DNA of 64,000 nucleotides from Saposhnikovia divaricata (lineage: Eukaryota > Streptophyta > Magnoliopsida > Apiales > Apiaceae), in NCBI GenBank assembly GCA_036435485.1, contig CM071597.1, forward strand, positions 12,021,881 to 12,085,880, given 5' to 3'. Position 1 is the stretch's first letter, and every line of letters begins with the position of its first letter. Shown here piece after piece: positions 34,515 through 45,612 of this stretch. The notes beneath the pieces were generated by a model. That model had not been told where the DNA came from, searched no databases, and saw only the letters and a list, made by a program, of their open reading frames with translations. The position numbers and the translations under genes are program-made.

Positions 34515-35607
34515 TTTTTCTGTTTTTTTTTCTTTTTTTTTTCGAGAGCTAAAGCAACAATAATATAGACAATAACAATGATCCCACGATTTTATTACAC
34601 ATGCCAACTATCAAGTAACAATCCAAACCCAATTTTCAATATTTCCCCCAAAATCATGACCAACAATAAACCCCTCCCTTACACACCTTATTACTCTCTT
34701 AAGCACTCTACCAGCCTTTGACAATGTGGGTTCAAATTAATGTAAGGCCAATACAATAAAAAGGTCTAGGCAAGTAATGTGGTATGTCACCGGAAAAATA
34801 GGATTAAGCTCAACGGGTTAACTAATTGATCATGTAAACATGGTGTGGTAATATGGGAAAATATGTGGTTATTCCTAAATGCCTTTATCATTTTAATCGT
34901 CAAATAATGTCATGCGTTTCAAGAAAGACCTCAAACAACTGCTAGAAATGCAAACAATCCGTGGACACTCAAGCAAACGAATAAAATTGCAACAAATGCA
35001 ATATGGCTCAAAAGCTCACTTGGTGGGAAAAACATACTCAATCCCAAGCAAAAATCTCTCTAATGCACCTACTTGTATTCAAAGCATGCAAACTAAATCA
35101 ACTTGCACATATTCATGTCCTTCTAATTACTCACAACATTCAATAAGTCTACTAGCTTCAACTTACTAGTGTATGTGTGTGTACAAGAACAAAGCATATC
35201 ACTTCTCAATCAAAAGCGTCAACAACACAAAATTCCTATCCAGGATGGGTGCAAATGCAAACTACTATGGACTCACATGATATACGAATATAAAAACAGA
35301 ATGTCCTATATGAAACAAACATGCAATAATACGAACAAAACATGAATGAATTACTACTAAGCATGCAAAACATGATATTTAAATGAACACAATGACACAA
35401 ACAACTACCACATACTACTTATCCCCAAACCACCCCCAAACTTAAAATATTCAATGTCCCCATTGAATTGAAGGTAATATAAGGAAAAGTAGAAAAACAT
35501 ACCTACTTGTCGGAATATGCAAAACAAAATGCAACACAAATGCGTGGGTTGCCTCCCACGAAGCGCTTCTTTAACGTCAATAGCTTGACGTTACTTCCAA
35601 GCCTCCA
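34515..35607. other. Non-coding interior of the nested element
   Basis: No supported gene. It contains T-rich tracts and, at 35536-35592, a GC-richer block with two short hairpins (GTGGGTTGCCTCCCAC and CGTCAATAGCTTGACG), resembling a block I recall from other Athila-type non-autonomous elements. Confidence 0.5.
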
Positions 35608-36531
35608 TTAAGGATGAAAATAGTTGGCCTGGTCTTCTCTTCGTGAGACTTCATCGTCATCACGACAGCACACTTTCTGCCCCTTCTCCTCGCTTGGGCT
35701 ATTCGTATAACAAATATGTCCTGTTCCAATGCCTTCATCTGTTGACCCAAAATCTGTCAATTTGTAGAATAACACACACTCGCGGGCTTCGCTTGAATAT
35801 AATGGAGGAGGGTAAGTGTAGGTTACTGAAACCTTTGGTTTCTCAAAGAGAACTTCCTCCATTGGCTCTAATGCGCTACCTCCATCTTTAAACTCTGAGA
35901 CAAGTAGAAGACCTGCATCTTTCCAATGTTCTTCAGCCTCTTGGTACACACATACCAATTCTTGAAATTTGTGCAGCTCATCAGTGTCTGTCCCAAATAG
36001 TGCCCTTTCCAAATCATCCATCATCCTAACATGATCAAATTCCTCACATGGCTTGCGAATGCTCACCTCACCATGGAATTTGTCTTCCTCACTTATGCAT
36101 GCAGTACCTTGCTCCAAGTCACCGTCATTTTCTGGAATTGCCTCTAATATACATTGTTGTTTCTCTTGTTCCAAGGCACTCAAAATTTGAGCAAGTAGTG
36201 TCCCCATAGATTTGGTAGACTGTTCATAACTCTTTGCAAGCATCCTAATCTCCTCCATAACATCAACCTCATCTGACTGAAAAGTATGAGTAGGTTACTG
36301 ATGTTGAAACTCTTCACTTCCAAAGAAATAAGACATATCTGGAACATCTTGCTGGTACTGTTGAGGATGGTATTGAAAATATGGTTGTTCCTCATAAGTG
36401 ACATATGGATCAACTCCTTCGTAGTAACAATATTGTGAGGGATCATGAACGCCCAAACATTGCTCACATTGCTGAGGCATGGATATCCTCGAATATGCCC
36501 ACCATGGCAACTCCTCGCATGCCATCTTCAA
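35608..36531 (-). pseudogene. Gag-like remnant frame of the nested element
   Basis: One frame of 308 codons from ATG at 36531, with a single in-frame stop at 36297-36295. The N-terminal part has a Cys/His cluster CEQCLGVHDPSQYC (CX2CX3HX5C, close to but not the canonical zinc-knuckle spacing) and a Tyr/Gln-rich stretch. After the stop comes a helical segment (MEEIRMLAKSYEQSTKSMGTL) and an acidic region. No RT, integrase or protease motif. Probably derived from an Athila-type gag; the exact family is not recognised. Confidence 0.5.
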
Positions 36532-36648
36532 ACACTCAAGTACTTAAAACACACCGAACTAAACAAGATAGGTAAGAAAAATCTGAGTCAGTGAACTTTA
36601 ATGACCACTATTGACAAGTACATAAACCAAAAATAAAACACCGATGAT

Positions 36649-36665
36649 CCCCGGCAGCGGCGCCA
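36649..36665 (-). promoter_or_regulatory. Primer binding site of the nested element, tRNA-Asp type
   Basis: Identical in sequence (TGGCGCCGCTGCCGGGG, minus strand) to the site at 759-775. Confidence 0.75.
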
Positions 36666-36671
36666 AAAACT

Positions 36672-38278
36672 TGTTTGCACTAAATCACGCAAGCGTACGT
36701 GGTCACAAGTAATATATGAATAAGTCGAGTTCGTTCCCACAGAGATCTGGTTATGGTTTTAATTCAGTAGATGTACCTATGCAACAATGTATGATTATTA
36801 TTCATTGCTAAGACAATTAACAAATTGGAGTTTGATTAACTAAAAATTAACTAAGAAACAAATTAACAAACTAAGAATTAACTAACTAACGAGAATTTAA
36901 ATCTAATTACTTTTGCAAGAGAAAGCATGGAATCCTAACTTCATTAAATACTTTGCTTAGATCTGACACCTTTAATCACTATATGCAATGGTTATGATAT
37001 CTGATCGGATAACACGAAACAAGTATACGCTACTTCTCAGTATACGAATACCAAACTACCCATACATCCACAAAAGAGATAGAAGATGAATAGACACCAA
37101 TTATGCTTAGACCCTATATGTCTATAGAATTTGAAAACATAACGGTTGAAGAGCAAGCTATCCATAAAGATCACACAGGGCAATATAAGTATTCTCATCT
37201 CATACTACGAATCATGTTGATAAACAATCATAAACCTATGCTAGCATGGCAAGTTCTAAATCTCAAGATCCACTTTCACTTCACAAGAGATTAACAAATT
37301 AGATGTTCACGACGCATCTATCAATTAAGCATAACCATACGAGGATATCAGATATACATCAGACACAGATCTTTAAAGCATCAAAAATACTAAGCTCCAT
37401 AAATAAATCCGTTAGAATCCCATGACAACGATTAGTTCGTAATTGAACCTCTCGTCATCATGGGATCAAGTGAAACCATGATATAAACAAAGTATGAAAA
37501 GATACAAATAAACCTAAGTGATTGATATGTAATGGTGTGTGTTTTTTTTCTGTCCCCCAAGATGTGTATTTATAGCCTTAATTTGCCTCTCCATCAAGCA
37601 ATTGCCGTTTTAGAGTAGGAATAGGAGTATGACAATTTCCGTTCTTGAATGAGAATAGAATTGCAAATTCCATGTGTAGATCTGATTTTGGAATGTGCTA
37701 GCCGCCCAGAGCAATTACCATACTTATTAGAAGTAGGAATTCTGGCAATTTCCTGTTTAGAATTGAATTCTGGTAATTTCTGTTGATTCTGTTTTGAAGG
37801 AAAATTCTCTTCAATAATTCTGGACTCCGGACCACTTTAGAATGATAGAAAATTTCGTTATCTTCGCGTGGGCAGTTGAATCGTCCAAAACGGACTTGTA
37901 GAACTCAAGATATGGCCAAAACAAAATTAGAAATTATGGATGATTTTTCACCCGCTGACTGCTACTGTTCATGCGCGTCCGTTACTGTTCATGCACGTCC
38001 ATTACTGTTCATTTCGCTGATTTTGCTAATTTTGCTCTATTTTCTTCGTTTTAACTCCGATTTTCATTCCGTTTCTTCCGGCTCTCTCGCAATTTGATGT
38101 AATGTTATTCTTTAAGCTCAAAACCCACCATTTAAGCATGGAAAACATCATCCCACATCCGACTCTTATTCCTGCACAAATTCACTAAAAACACATCAAA
38201 AACACCACATACTTGAGTTCAAGCCTTCAATTCAAGCCGATACGAAGCATTCCAAGTGGATATGACATCCACTTATCA
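36672..38278 (-). repeat. 5' LTR of the nested element
   Basis: Same ends as its partner. The primer site starts about 6 bp from its inner edge. The remainder CA-TCC beyond 38278 belongs to the target duplication. Confidence 0.95.
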
Positions 38279-38283
38279 CATCC

Positions 38284-39869
38284 GTTGATGGAGAAACACT
38301 TGTCAACGGATGAAGGATATCCGTTGATGAAGGAATGATAGTATCCGTTGAAGTGAAAACCAACACTGAATCTGTGGAGATTGATTTTAAAGATGAGGCC
38401 ACAGATGTTGTTGTGAATTCAGGAATGGAAGATTGATGGCCCAACAAATCATCTAAAAGATGATGACCACCAATTGCAGAGTGGGGCTTCTCAAAGAATC
38501 TTAAAGATGGAGAATCAGGAATTGATGTAGATATCATATCCACATCCAGAGATGGAGTTGGTGATGGTGGATTGTAATGTGTATCGATTTGAAGGTTAAG
38601 ATCAAGGGGCTGTGACTCCACATTTATTAAAGTCACATCAAACTGAATTTGAGAAGGTACAGTTTGTTGTACTGTGTGTGCACCCTGTGATTCCCCTATG
38701 TTTTTAGATTTTACTCTTCTTTCATAGGTTTTTGAGAGAGGGCTAGTGTCCCTTACCCTTTTGTGCAGAGTTTCTGTGGAACTAGTAGTCACACCCTGTT
38801 GAGAGGATGTAACTTGGGCTTGGCTATTTGGTGCACTTTCCTCACCTACCTTATTCTTAGGGCATGCACCCTATCCCTCACCACTCACTACCTCCTTCAC
38901 ACTCCCCTCAATAGTTGTGGTAGTTTTTGCAACAGGTGCTTTTTGAGAAGCACCTGAGGTTTGTCTCTTAGATTTTGGTTTGAAAACTTCTGTTTTAGTC
39001 ACTTGGGTAGGAGCCTGTTTGGTTACTACTACAGACTCCATTGTGACTGTGGAAGGCAAAGAAATTTGGGGGTTAGAGATAGGAGTTTCAAGGTTAGAAA
39101 TATTTACCTGAACAATTGGTAGATATACCAATTGTACTCCTGCATTGGAGTTCATTCGAATTAAATCATTTAAGACTCTCTTCTCCTGAACAAAACATAT
39201 GAACTTGTTATCCGGGTTAGCAATGGATAGCTCATTCTCAGATCCATGCAGTGCTAAGAGCATCAAAAATCTAGCAAAATAGATATTCTTGCTCCTAGTT
39301 TCCTTTTTACCTAATTTTGTTGCTATCTCATACATGACTAGTGTGCCAAAGTTATAGAATTTATCAGTCAGAAGCATACACAACATAACTAGCATGGAAT
39401 GGGTAACAACATCAAAATTACTAATTTTCCCTGAAAAAGTTTTAATGAAGGCATCAAAAAAATAACTTCATTCTTTAACCATCCATTTCCTAACAATTTT
39501 CCCAAAATTATCAGTACTAAGGGCATAATTTATGGAATTAAGCATGGCAACTATTTCAGCATCACTGGGTACTTTCAGACAGTTATTCTCTGGCAATTTT
39601 AAACAAGCAATTATCACATCAGAGTTAACTACATAGTTTTTACCCTTTAAGAAAAAAGCAATTGTACCGTCTGTGCCATTGAACTCAGCAGATGCCCACA
39701 CCTCTTCGATTACCTCGTGGATTAGAGGAGTGGTGGCAGTCATAGCATAAGAAAGTTTACAGTTCTTCACAAAATTCATCATGGTGTGATAAGCTTCTGG
39801 GGCATTCACTGTATCGACATAGGCCGCGAAGTTGTTCTTCTCATAGGTGAACCCAGTGGAAGACATCAT
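38284..39869 (-). pseudogene. Sirevirus envelope-like gene, proximal part
   Basis: Starts MMSSTGF at 39869. In-frame stops occur at 39468 and 38871. The first ~330 residues form a folded-looking domain of the kind annotated as a plant transposon or retrotransposon protein domain; the rest is Ser/Thr/Pro-rich. It carries four exact ATCCGTTGA motifs at 38280-38351. With the nested element and one target duplication removed, the frame continues straight into 31372 and below. Function of such Sirevirus genes is unknown. Confidence 0.7.
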
Positions 39870-40402
39870 CTTAACAATAGTCGCCTTTGAAGTGTTTGAA
39901 CTTTTGTTGCAGAGAGTTTTTGTGAAGAAGATGCAGTTTACTTAAGAGAATCTTGAAAGTCGATAAAAGTGAGATGTGAGAGCACAAGACAGCCTTTTAT
40001 ACTTTTCAAGAATTGAAAATGAAATAATTAAAAGTAATTACCCATTGGTCAAAAGTAACTGTCAAATAATAAAAGAAAATAAATATAACCAGTCCTATAT
40101 AAATACACGATTACCCACGGCTATATTTAAAAGAAAATATGTATATCAACGGATATGAAATAAACGGTTGAGAAACAGCTTATCCGTCGATGATGTGGAT
40201 AACCTTTTATCCGTTGATATACGAAAATCTAGGAATGTGTTTATACTATCAACGGGTAAAAGGATATCCGTTGATAAGATAATTTTGCCTTGGACAAAAT
40301 TTCGGAAGAAATTTTTTTTTCTGAGAGTTTTTTTTTTTAATTCTCAAGTAAATCAAAACACATTTCTAGCTGCAATGCAGTAAAATCAAATATCACTAGG
40401 AA
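39870..40402 (-). other. Non-coding spacer between pol and the envelope-like gene
   Basis: No gene. It holds three exact and two one-mismatch copies of the ATCCGTTGA motif (40146-40273), in both orientations. A promoter or splice signal for a separate transcript of the envelope-like gene could lie here, but none was identified. Confidence 0.6.
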
Positions 40403-43400
40403 TTATGACAAGTTAAGCATACCTAGTTCACCTACCAATCTTGTGAATGTGGATTCATCAAGAGGCTTAGTGAAGATATCTGCAAGCTGCATTTCACTTG
40501 GCACAAAGTGCATTTCTACTATACCATTCATCACATGTTCTCTAATGAAGTGGTATTTGATGTCAATATGCTTGGTTCTCGAATGTTGCACTGGATTCCC
40601 TGTGATGGCAATAGCACTTGTGTTGTCACAGAAAATTACAATCTTTTCAACTTTTAGACTATAGTCAATAATTTGATTCCTCATCCATAGAATATGTGCA
40701 CAACAACTTCCAGCAGCAATGTACTCAGCTTCAGCTGTAGAAGTGGAGACTGAGTTATATTTCTTACTGAACCATGAAACAAGCCTGTTTCCTAGAAATT
40801 GACAGGAACCTGTAGTACTTTTCCTATCAACTCTACAACCTGCATAATCTGCATCTGAATAGCCTGTTAGATCAAAACCAGATTCTCTTGGGTACCAAAT
40901 GCCAAGGTTTGGTGTTCCCTTGAGATACCTGAAAATTCTCTTAATAGCTATCAAGTGAGACTCTCTAGGGTCAGCTTGAAATCTAGCACAAAGACAAGTA
41001 GAAAACATTATATCAGGTCTACTAGCTGTTAGGTATAGAAGTGAACCTACCATGCCTCTATAGCTTGATATGTCCACAGACTTTTCCTTAGTATTCAACT
41101 CAAGCTTAGTTGCCGTGGCCATAGGTGTTTTTGCAGAGGTACAATCCATTAAGTCAAATTTCTTTAAAAGGTCATAAATATATTTTGTTTGACTTATGAA
41201 AATGCCCTCATTAACTTGCTTTACTTGTAGGCCAAGAAAGTAAGTTAATTCACCCATCATGCTCATTTCATACCTACTTTGCATAAGTTTGGCAAACCTT
41301 TTGCAAAGCTTCTCATCTGTAGACCAAAAAATAATATCATCTACATAGATTTGAAAAAGTATTGAAGAGCCATTGATATTCCTATGAAATAAGGTTTTAT
41401 CTACTGTACCTCTAGTGAAGTGATTCTCCAAAAGAAATTGAGATAAAGTGTCATACCAGGCTCTTGGTGCTTGCTTCAAACCATAAAGTGATTTCATGAG
41501 AAGATATACATATTCTGGAAATTCTGGATCTTCAAAGGCACTTTTAGAAAGGCACTTTTGACATCCATCTGATAGACCTTGAAATTGGCATGTGCTGCAT
41601 AGGCTAGGAAGATTCTTATTGCCTCAAGTCTTGCCACTGGAGCAAAAGTTTCATCAAATCTATCCCTTCTTCTTGAGAATAGCCCTTTGCCACTAATCTA
41701 GCTTTATTCCTCACAATTATTCAATTTTCATCTGTCTTATTCTTGAGAACCCATTTAGTACCTATGACACTTCTATCATCAGGTTTGGGCACAAACTTCC
41801 ATACTTTATTTCTTTCATATTGGTTTAGCTCTTCTTGCATTGCTAAGACCCAATCTGGATCTAGAAGGGCATCTTCCACTTTCTTAGGTTCCTCTTAAGA
41901 CATGAAGCTACTGTATAGGCATTCTGCTTGAGTGGCCCTCCTAGTTTGGACTCTTGAATTTGATTCACCAATGATTAACTCAAATGGATGATCTCTAGTC
42001 CATTTTATTGCAGGTGGAAGGTTTGATCTTGATGAGGTCGCTTCATTTTCATGAGCATGATCATGTTGATTTAGCATTGAATTTTGACCCTGAGAAACTC
42101 CCCCTGAGTTTGTTGTCCTTGCAGAATTATGAAGTTGACAATCAACGGATGCATCATTTTGCCTGTCGACGGATGCTTGAGAATTTCTATCAACGGATGC
42201 ATCTCTAATATTGTCAACGGATGCTCCAGAATGACTGTCAACGGATGCTTCATTTCCAGTGTGAGCATCACTTCTAGTTGGTACAACAACTCTTGGTGGA
42301 TCTCTGTGGTCATGATCTTCATCTTCCTCATCATCATCATAGTACATTCTTCCTTCACCTTCATTCTCAAATTCCAACTTTTCATGGGAGCCTCCATTAT
42401 TTAGACCTAGAATCTTTTGATCATCAAACATAACATGTACAGATTCCATAACAATGTTGGTTCTTAGATTGTAGACTTTATAAGCTTTCCCTGCTGCATA
42501 TCCAACAAAAATAGCTTCATCTGCCTTTGCTTCAAATTTGCCCAAGTTATCTCCATGATTCCTTAGCACAAAACACTTACATCCAAAGACATGAAGGAAA
42601 GCTAAAGTTGGTTTCTTGTTGGTTAACAACTAATAAGGAGTCATTCCTCTAGCTTGGTTGACCAAGGAAATATTCTGAGTAAAGCATGCAGTGTTGACAG
42701 CTTCAGCCCAGAAATATGTTGGTAACCTTGATTCACTTAACATTGTTCTAGCCGCTTCAATGAGAGTTTTGTTTTTCCTTTCAACAACCCCATTTTGTTG
42801 AGGTGTTCTGGCAGCAGAAAACTCATGGACAATTCCATTTTCTTCACAGAAAATCTTCATTGTGGAATTCTTGAATTCAGTACCATTGTCACTCCTGATT
42901 CTTTGAACTCTGTCTTCAGAACCATTGTTTAGTATTCTGAGGTGATTGATGATGATTTCACTTGCACAATCCTTGGAGTGCAGGAAGAAGGTCCATGTAA
43001 ACTTAGAAAAATCATCTACAATCACCAGACAGTATTTCTTCTTAGAAATAGACATGACATTTACTGGACCAAATAAGTCCATATGCAGCAATTGAAGAGG
43101 CTTAACAATGGATGACTCTGTCTTGCTCTTGAAGGATGATTTCTTTTGTTTCCCTAATTGGCAGGCATCACACAGTCCATCTCTGATAAACTCCAATTGA
43201 GGGATTCCTCTAGCAAGATCCTTTCTTACCAAATCATTCATAACTTTAAAATTCAAATGTGACAGCTTCTTATGCCATAGCTAACTCTCATCCTTACTTG
43301 CTTTGCTGAAGAGACAAGTAATGGATTCTGAGCATGCTGAATTGAAGTCAGCTATGTAAACATTTCCTTTTCTAAAACCTGTCAATACCACATTGTTGTC

Positions 43401-43710
43401 TTCCTTGGCAGAAACAACACAGGCTTCTTTTGTGAACTTTACTTCATAGTCTTTGTCACAAATCTAACTAACACTCAGCAAATTGTGCTTCAAACCTTCA
43501 ACTAAAGCCACTTCTTCAATGATGACATTGTCTTTTGAAATCAGGCCATATCCTTTGTATATCCTTTGTTGTCATCTCCAAAGGTAATTCTAGGGTCAGC
43601 TTCTTCCTTGAACTCTGTGAGCAGGGTTGAATCTCCTGTCATGTGCCTAGAGCATCAACTGTCTAGGTACCATAGATTCCTTCTGTTTCCCTGCACACAT
43701 TCCAAAAACA
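40403..43710 (-). pseudogene. Sirevirus pol (PR-INT-RT-RH)
   Basis: Protease: the DSG active site reads Asp-Ser-stop (TGA) near 43647. Integrase: pre-integrase zinc region (LWHKKLSHLNF ... CDACQLGKQKKS), then the D-D-E core (MDLFGPV, RSDNGTEF, VVERKN), with a stop in the TPYELL motif at 42630. The integrase-RT linker (42135-42255) carries five 8-residue ASVD repeats. RT has another stop near 41728 (TDEN-stop) and a local deletion with a frameshift near 41540. From 41497 an intact 364-codon stretch holds the YVDD catalytic motif and RNase H (DADYAG, STAEAEY, FCDNTSA), ending in TRLVGELGMLNLS. The copy is dead, but the decay is light. Confidence 0.9.
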
Positions 43711-43712
43711 AA

Positions 43713-45611
43713 TCAAGTTGATTTTGGTACCCAAGCTTCCTTGGGTCCTTTCCTGTTAGCCTTTGACTTTGCACTCTTAGCATTCTTCAACTTAGATGTA
43801 GATGCTTGAGTGATGGGATCTGATAAATGCTTATTTGCATGAATATTTGATGCATGCATTTGTGGAAAATTGGCATACATATTATTCATGCTAGGAATGC
43901 TCCATGACATTTGTGGCATATTCACAGATTGAAAATAAGGATTAGACAAATATGGCATGTTCACATATGGATTTGAAAAACTAGCATTTTGATACAAACC
44001 AGGCATTCCAGGCATACATGGTATTGTTTGAGGTACATGAACAGGAGCCTTGTTAACAATCTTGCAGTAGAAGATAGGTGATTGACACTATTACAATTAC
44101 TACAAGTTTTTCTAGGGGCAAACTTGTCAGGAGAATAATTGTTTTTCTTGTTGATGCCTATCTTACCATTTCTGTTCTTTTTCTTTTTACCCTCAATTTC
44201 CACCCTTTCATTGTTTGATTTACCAACAGCCTTTTTGTTATATAAATCACCTGCCTTAGCCTTCCCACTAGATTTGGTTTGGCTACTCTCACCACTAACA
44301 AAGTTCTTGTTGACTGGTCCATACTTAATATCCAGTTTCTTGAGTTCCTTCTTACTAACAAACTTTTTGTTAGTCGACGGATACCTCTCATCCGTTGATG
44401 CATGGTTCATCTGTCAACGGATGATCACTATCCGTTGATTCACAAATAGTCTCTAGATCCTCAAGTCCAGGTTCTAGCTCCTTTTTCTTTTGAGTCCAGG
44501 TATCCTTCACAAATGATTCTATTCCCTGGACTTCTATTATGTTTTGTGAAATATTCCTACAGCTTTGAAATTTAGCAATTATCCCTTGTTCTTTTTCAAG
44601 ATGGTCTTTTAAAATCAGTTCTCTTTTTAACAAAACTTCAAGTTCACTTTTAGCATTATTGCAATCAACTCTCATTTTCTCAAATTCTAGAAATTGAGCT
44701 TCTAGAGCAGCATTTCTATCACTTAAAAACAGATTATTCTCTTTAATCCTATTGTTCTATTTAGTAAGTGATTTAAGAGTAACACTCAAGTGATATAGTT
44801 CAGTAGACATTTCATCTATAACACTATTGCATTCCTCTTTGGTGAGCTCAGAGAGATTAGTAGAAAATACCTGATTGCTAGCTGAACTTGCTTCCTGCTC
44901 TCCAGAATCAGCCATCAATGCAAGATTGACAAACTCAACATCATCATCAGAATGATTGTCATCAGCAGCCCAGTCATACTCTTGGGTCAAGAATGCCTTT
45001 CCTTTCTGCCTGAGAAGATCAAAATATTTCTTCTTGTAGTCAACAGTCTCAGTTGACTTTCCCTTATTCTCAGATCTAGGCTTCCTGCATTCACTTATCA
45101 TGTGACCAACAATTCCACAATTGTAGCATTTAATTTTTGATTTATCCACATAGTTGCTTGTGGAAAAATCCTTGTTAAATGGCTTGGCCACCCCAGAGTT
45201 TCTCTTGAATTTCAGCTTAGAGAATCTCCTAGACAGAAAAGCTAAGTGCTCATCTATCTCATCCAATTCATCCTGCTGAAGGACATTCAATTCCTCAGAC
45301 ACATTTTCCTTGCTCCTGCTTGATTCTGCTCTACCTTTACAAACCTCCTTGTTTGGTGTAGAATAAGCAGCTTCTGTCCTTTCCTCCTTCTGCTCCAAGT
45401 TGGCAACAAGTGCAACTGACCCACTTTTCTTTTGGGACTTCTCAATCTCTTCATCCTGCTCCATTTCCAGCTCATATGTCTTTAAAGTTCCATAGAGCCT
45501 TTCAAGAGTAAATGTCTTGTACTCTTGAGTGTTTCTTAGAGAAACAACCATTGGCTTCCATTCCTTGGGCAGTGATCTCAGAAATTTGAGATTAGAATCT
45601 TTAACTCGATA
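43713..45611 (-). pseudogene. Sirevirus gag, N-terminus deleted
   Basis: Nearly identical to 25155-27035 of the other copy but begins mid-domain at YRVKDSNLKF: the first ~230 codons, leader, primer site and LTR edge are deleted. Zinc knuckle CYNCGIVGHMISEC near 45140. Internal breaks: a stop at 44757-44759 and a 1-nt frameshift near 44065 in the second knuckle (CSNCNSVNHLSS). Ends with KST-stop at 43713; the protease continues in another frame. Confidence 0.85.
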
Positions 45612-45612
45612 G

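Larger units (their letters stand above)
31378..38278 (-). mobile_element. Nested non-autonomous LTR retrotransposon (6.9 kb)
   Basis: LTRs of 1606 and 1607 bp flank a 3.7 kb interior. The element is bounded by 5-bp target duplications CATCC (31373-31377 and 38279-38283). Orientation is minus: primer site at 36649-36665 beside the right LTR and polypurine tract at 32984-32996 beside the left. The LTRs differ at about 27 sites (about 1.7%, by eye). Only one short gag-like frame exists and no pol, so movement would need enzymes from another element, probably an Athila/Tat relative sharing the tRNA-Asp primer. It interrupts the envelope-like gene of the Sirevirus. Confidence 0.9.

Noticed and set aside
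38232..39869. True viral envelope glycoprotein
   Set aside because: No signal peptide, membrane anchor or fusion-like region is visible; the name rests only on position after RNase H.
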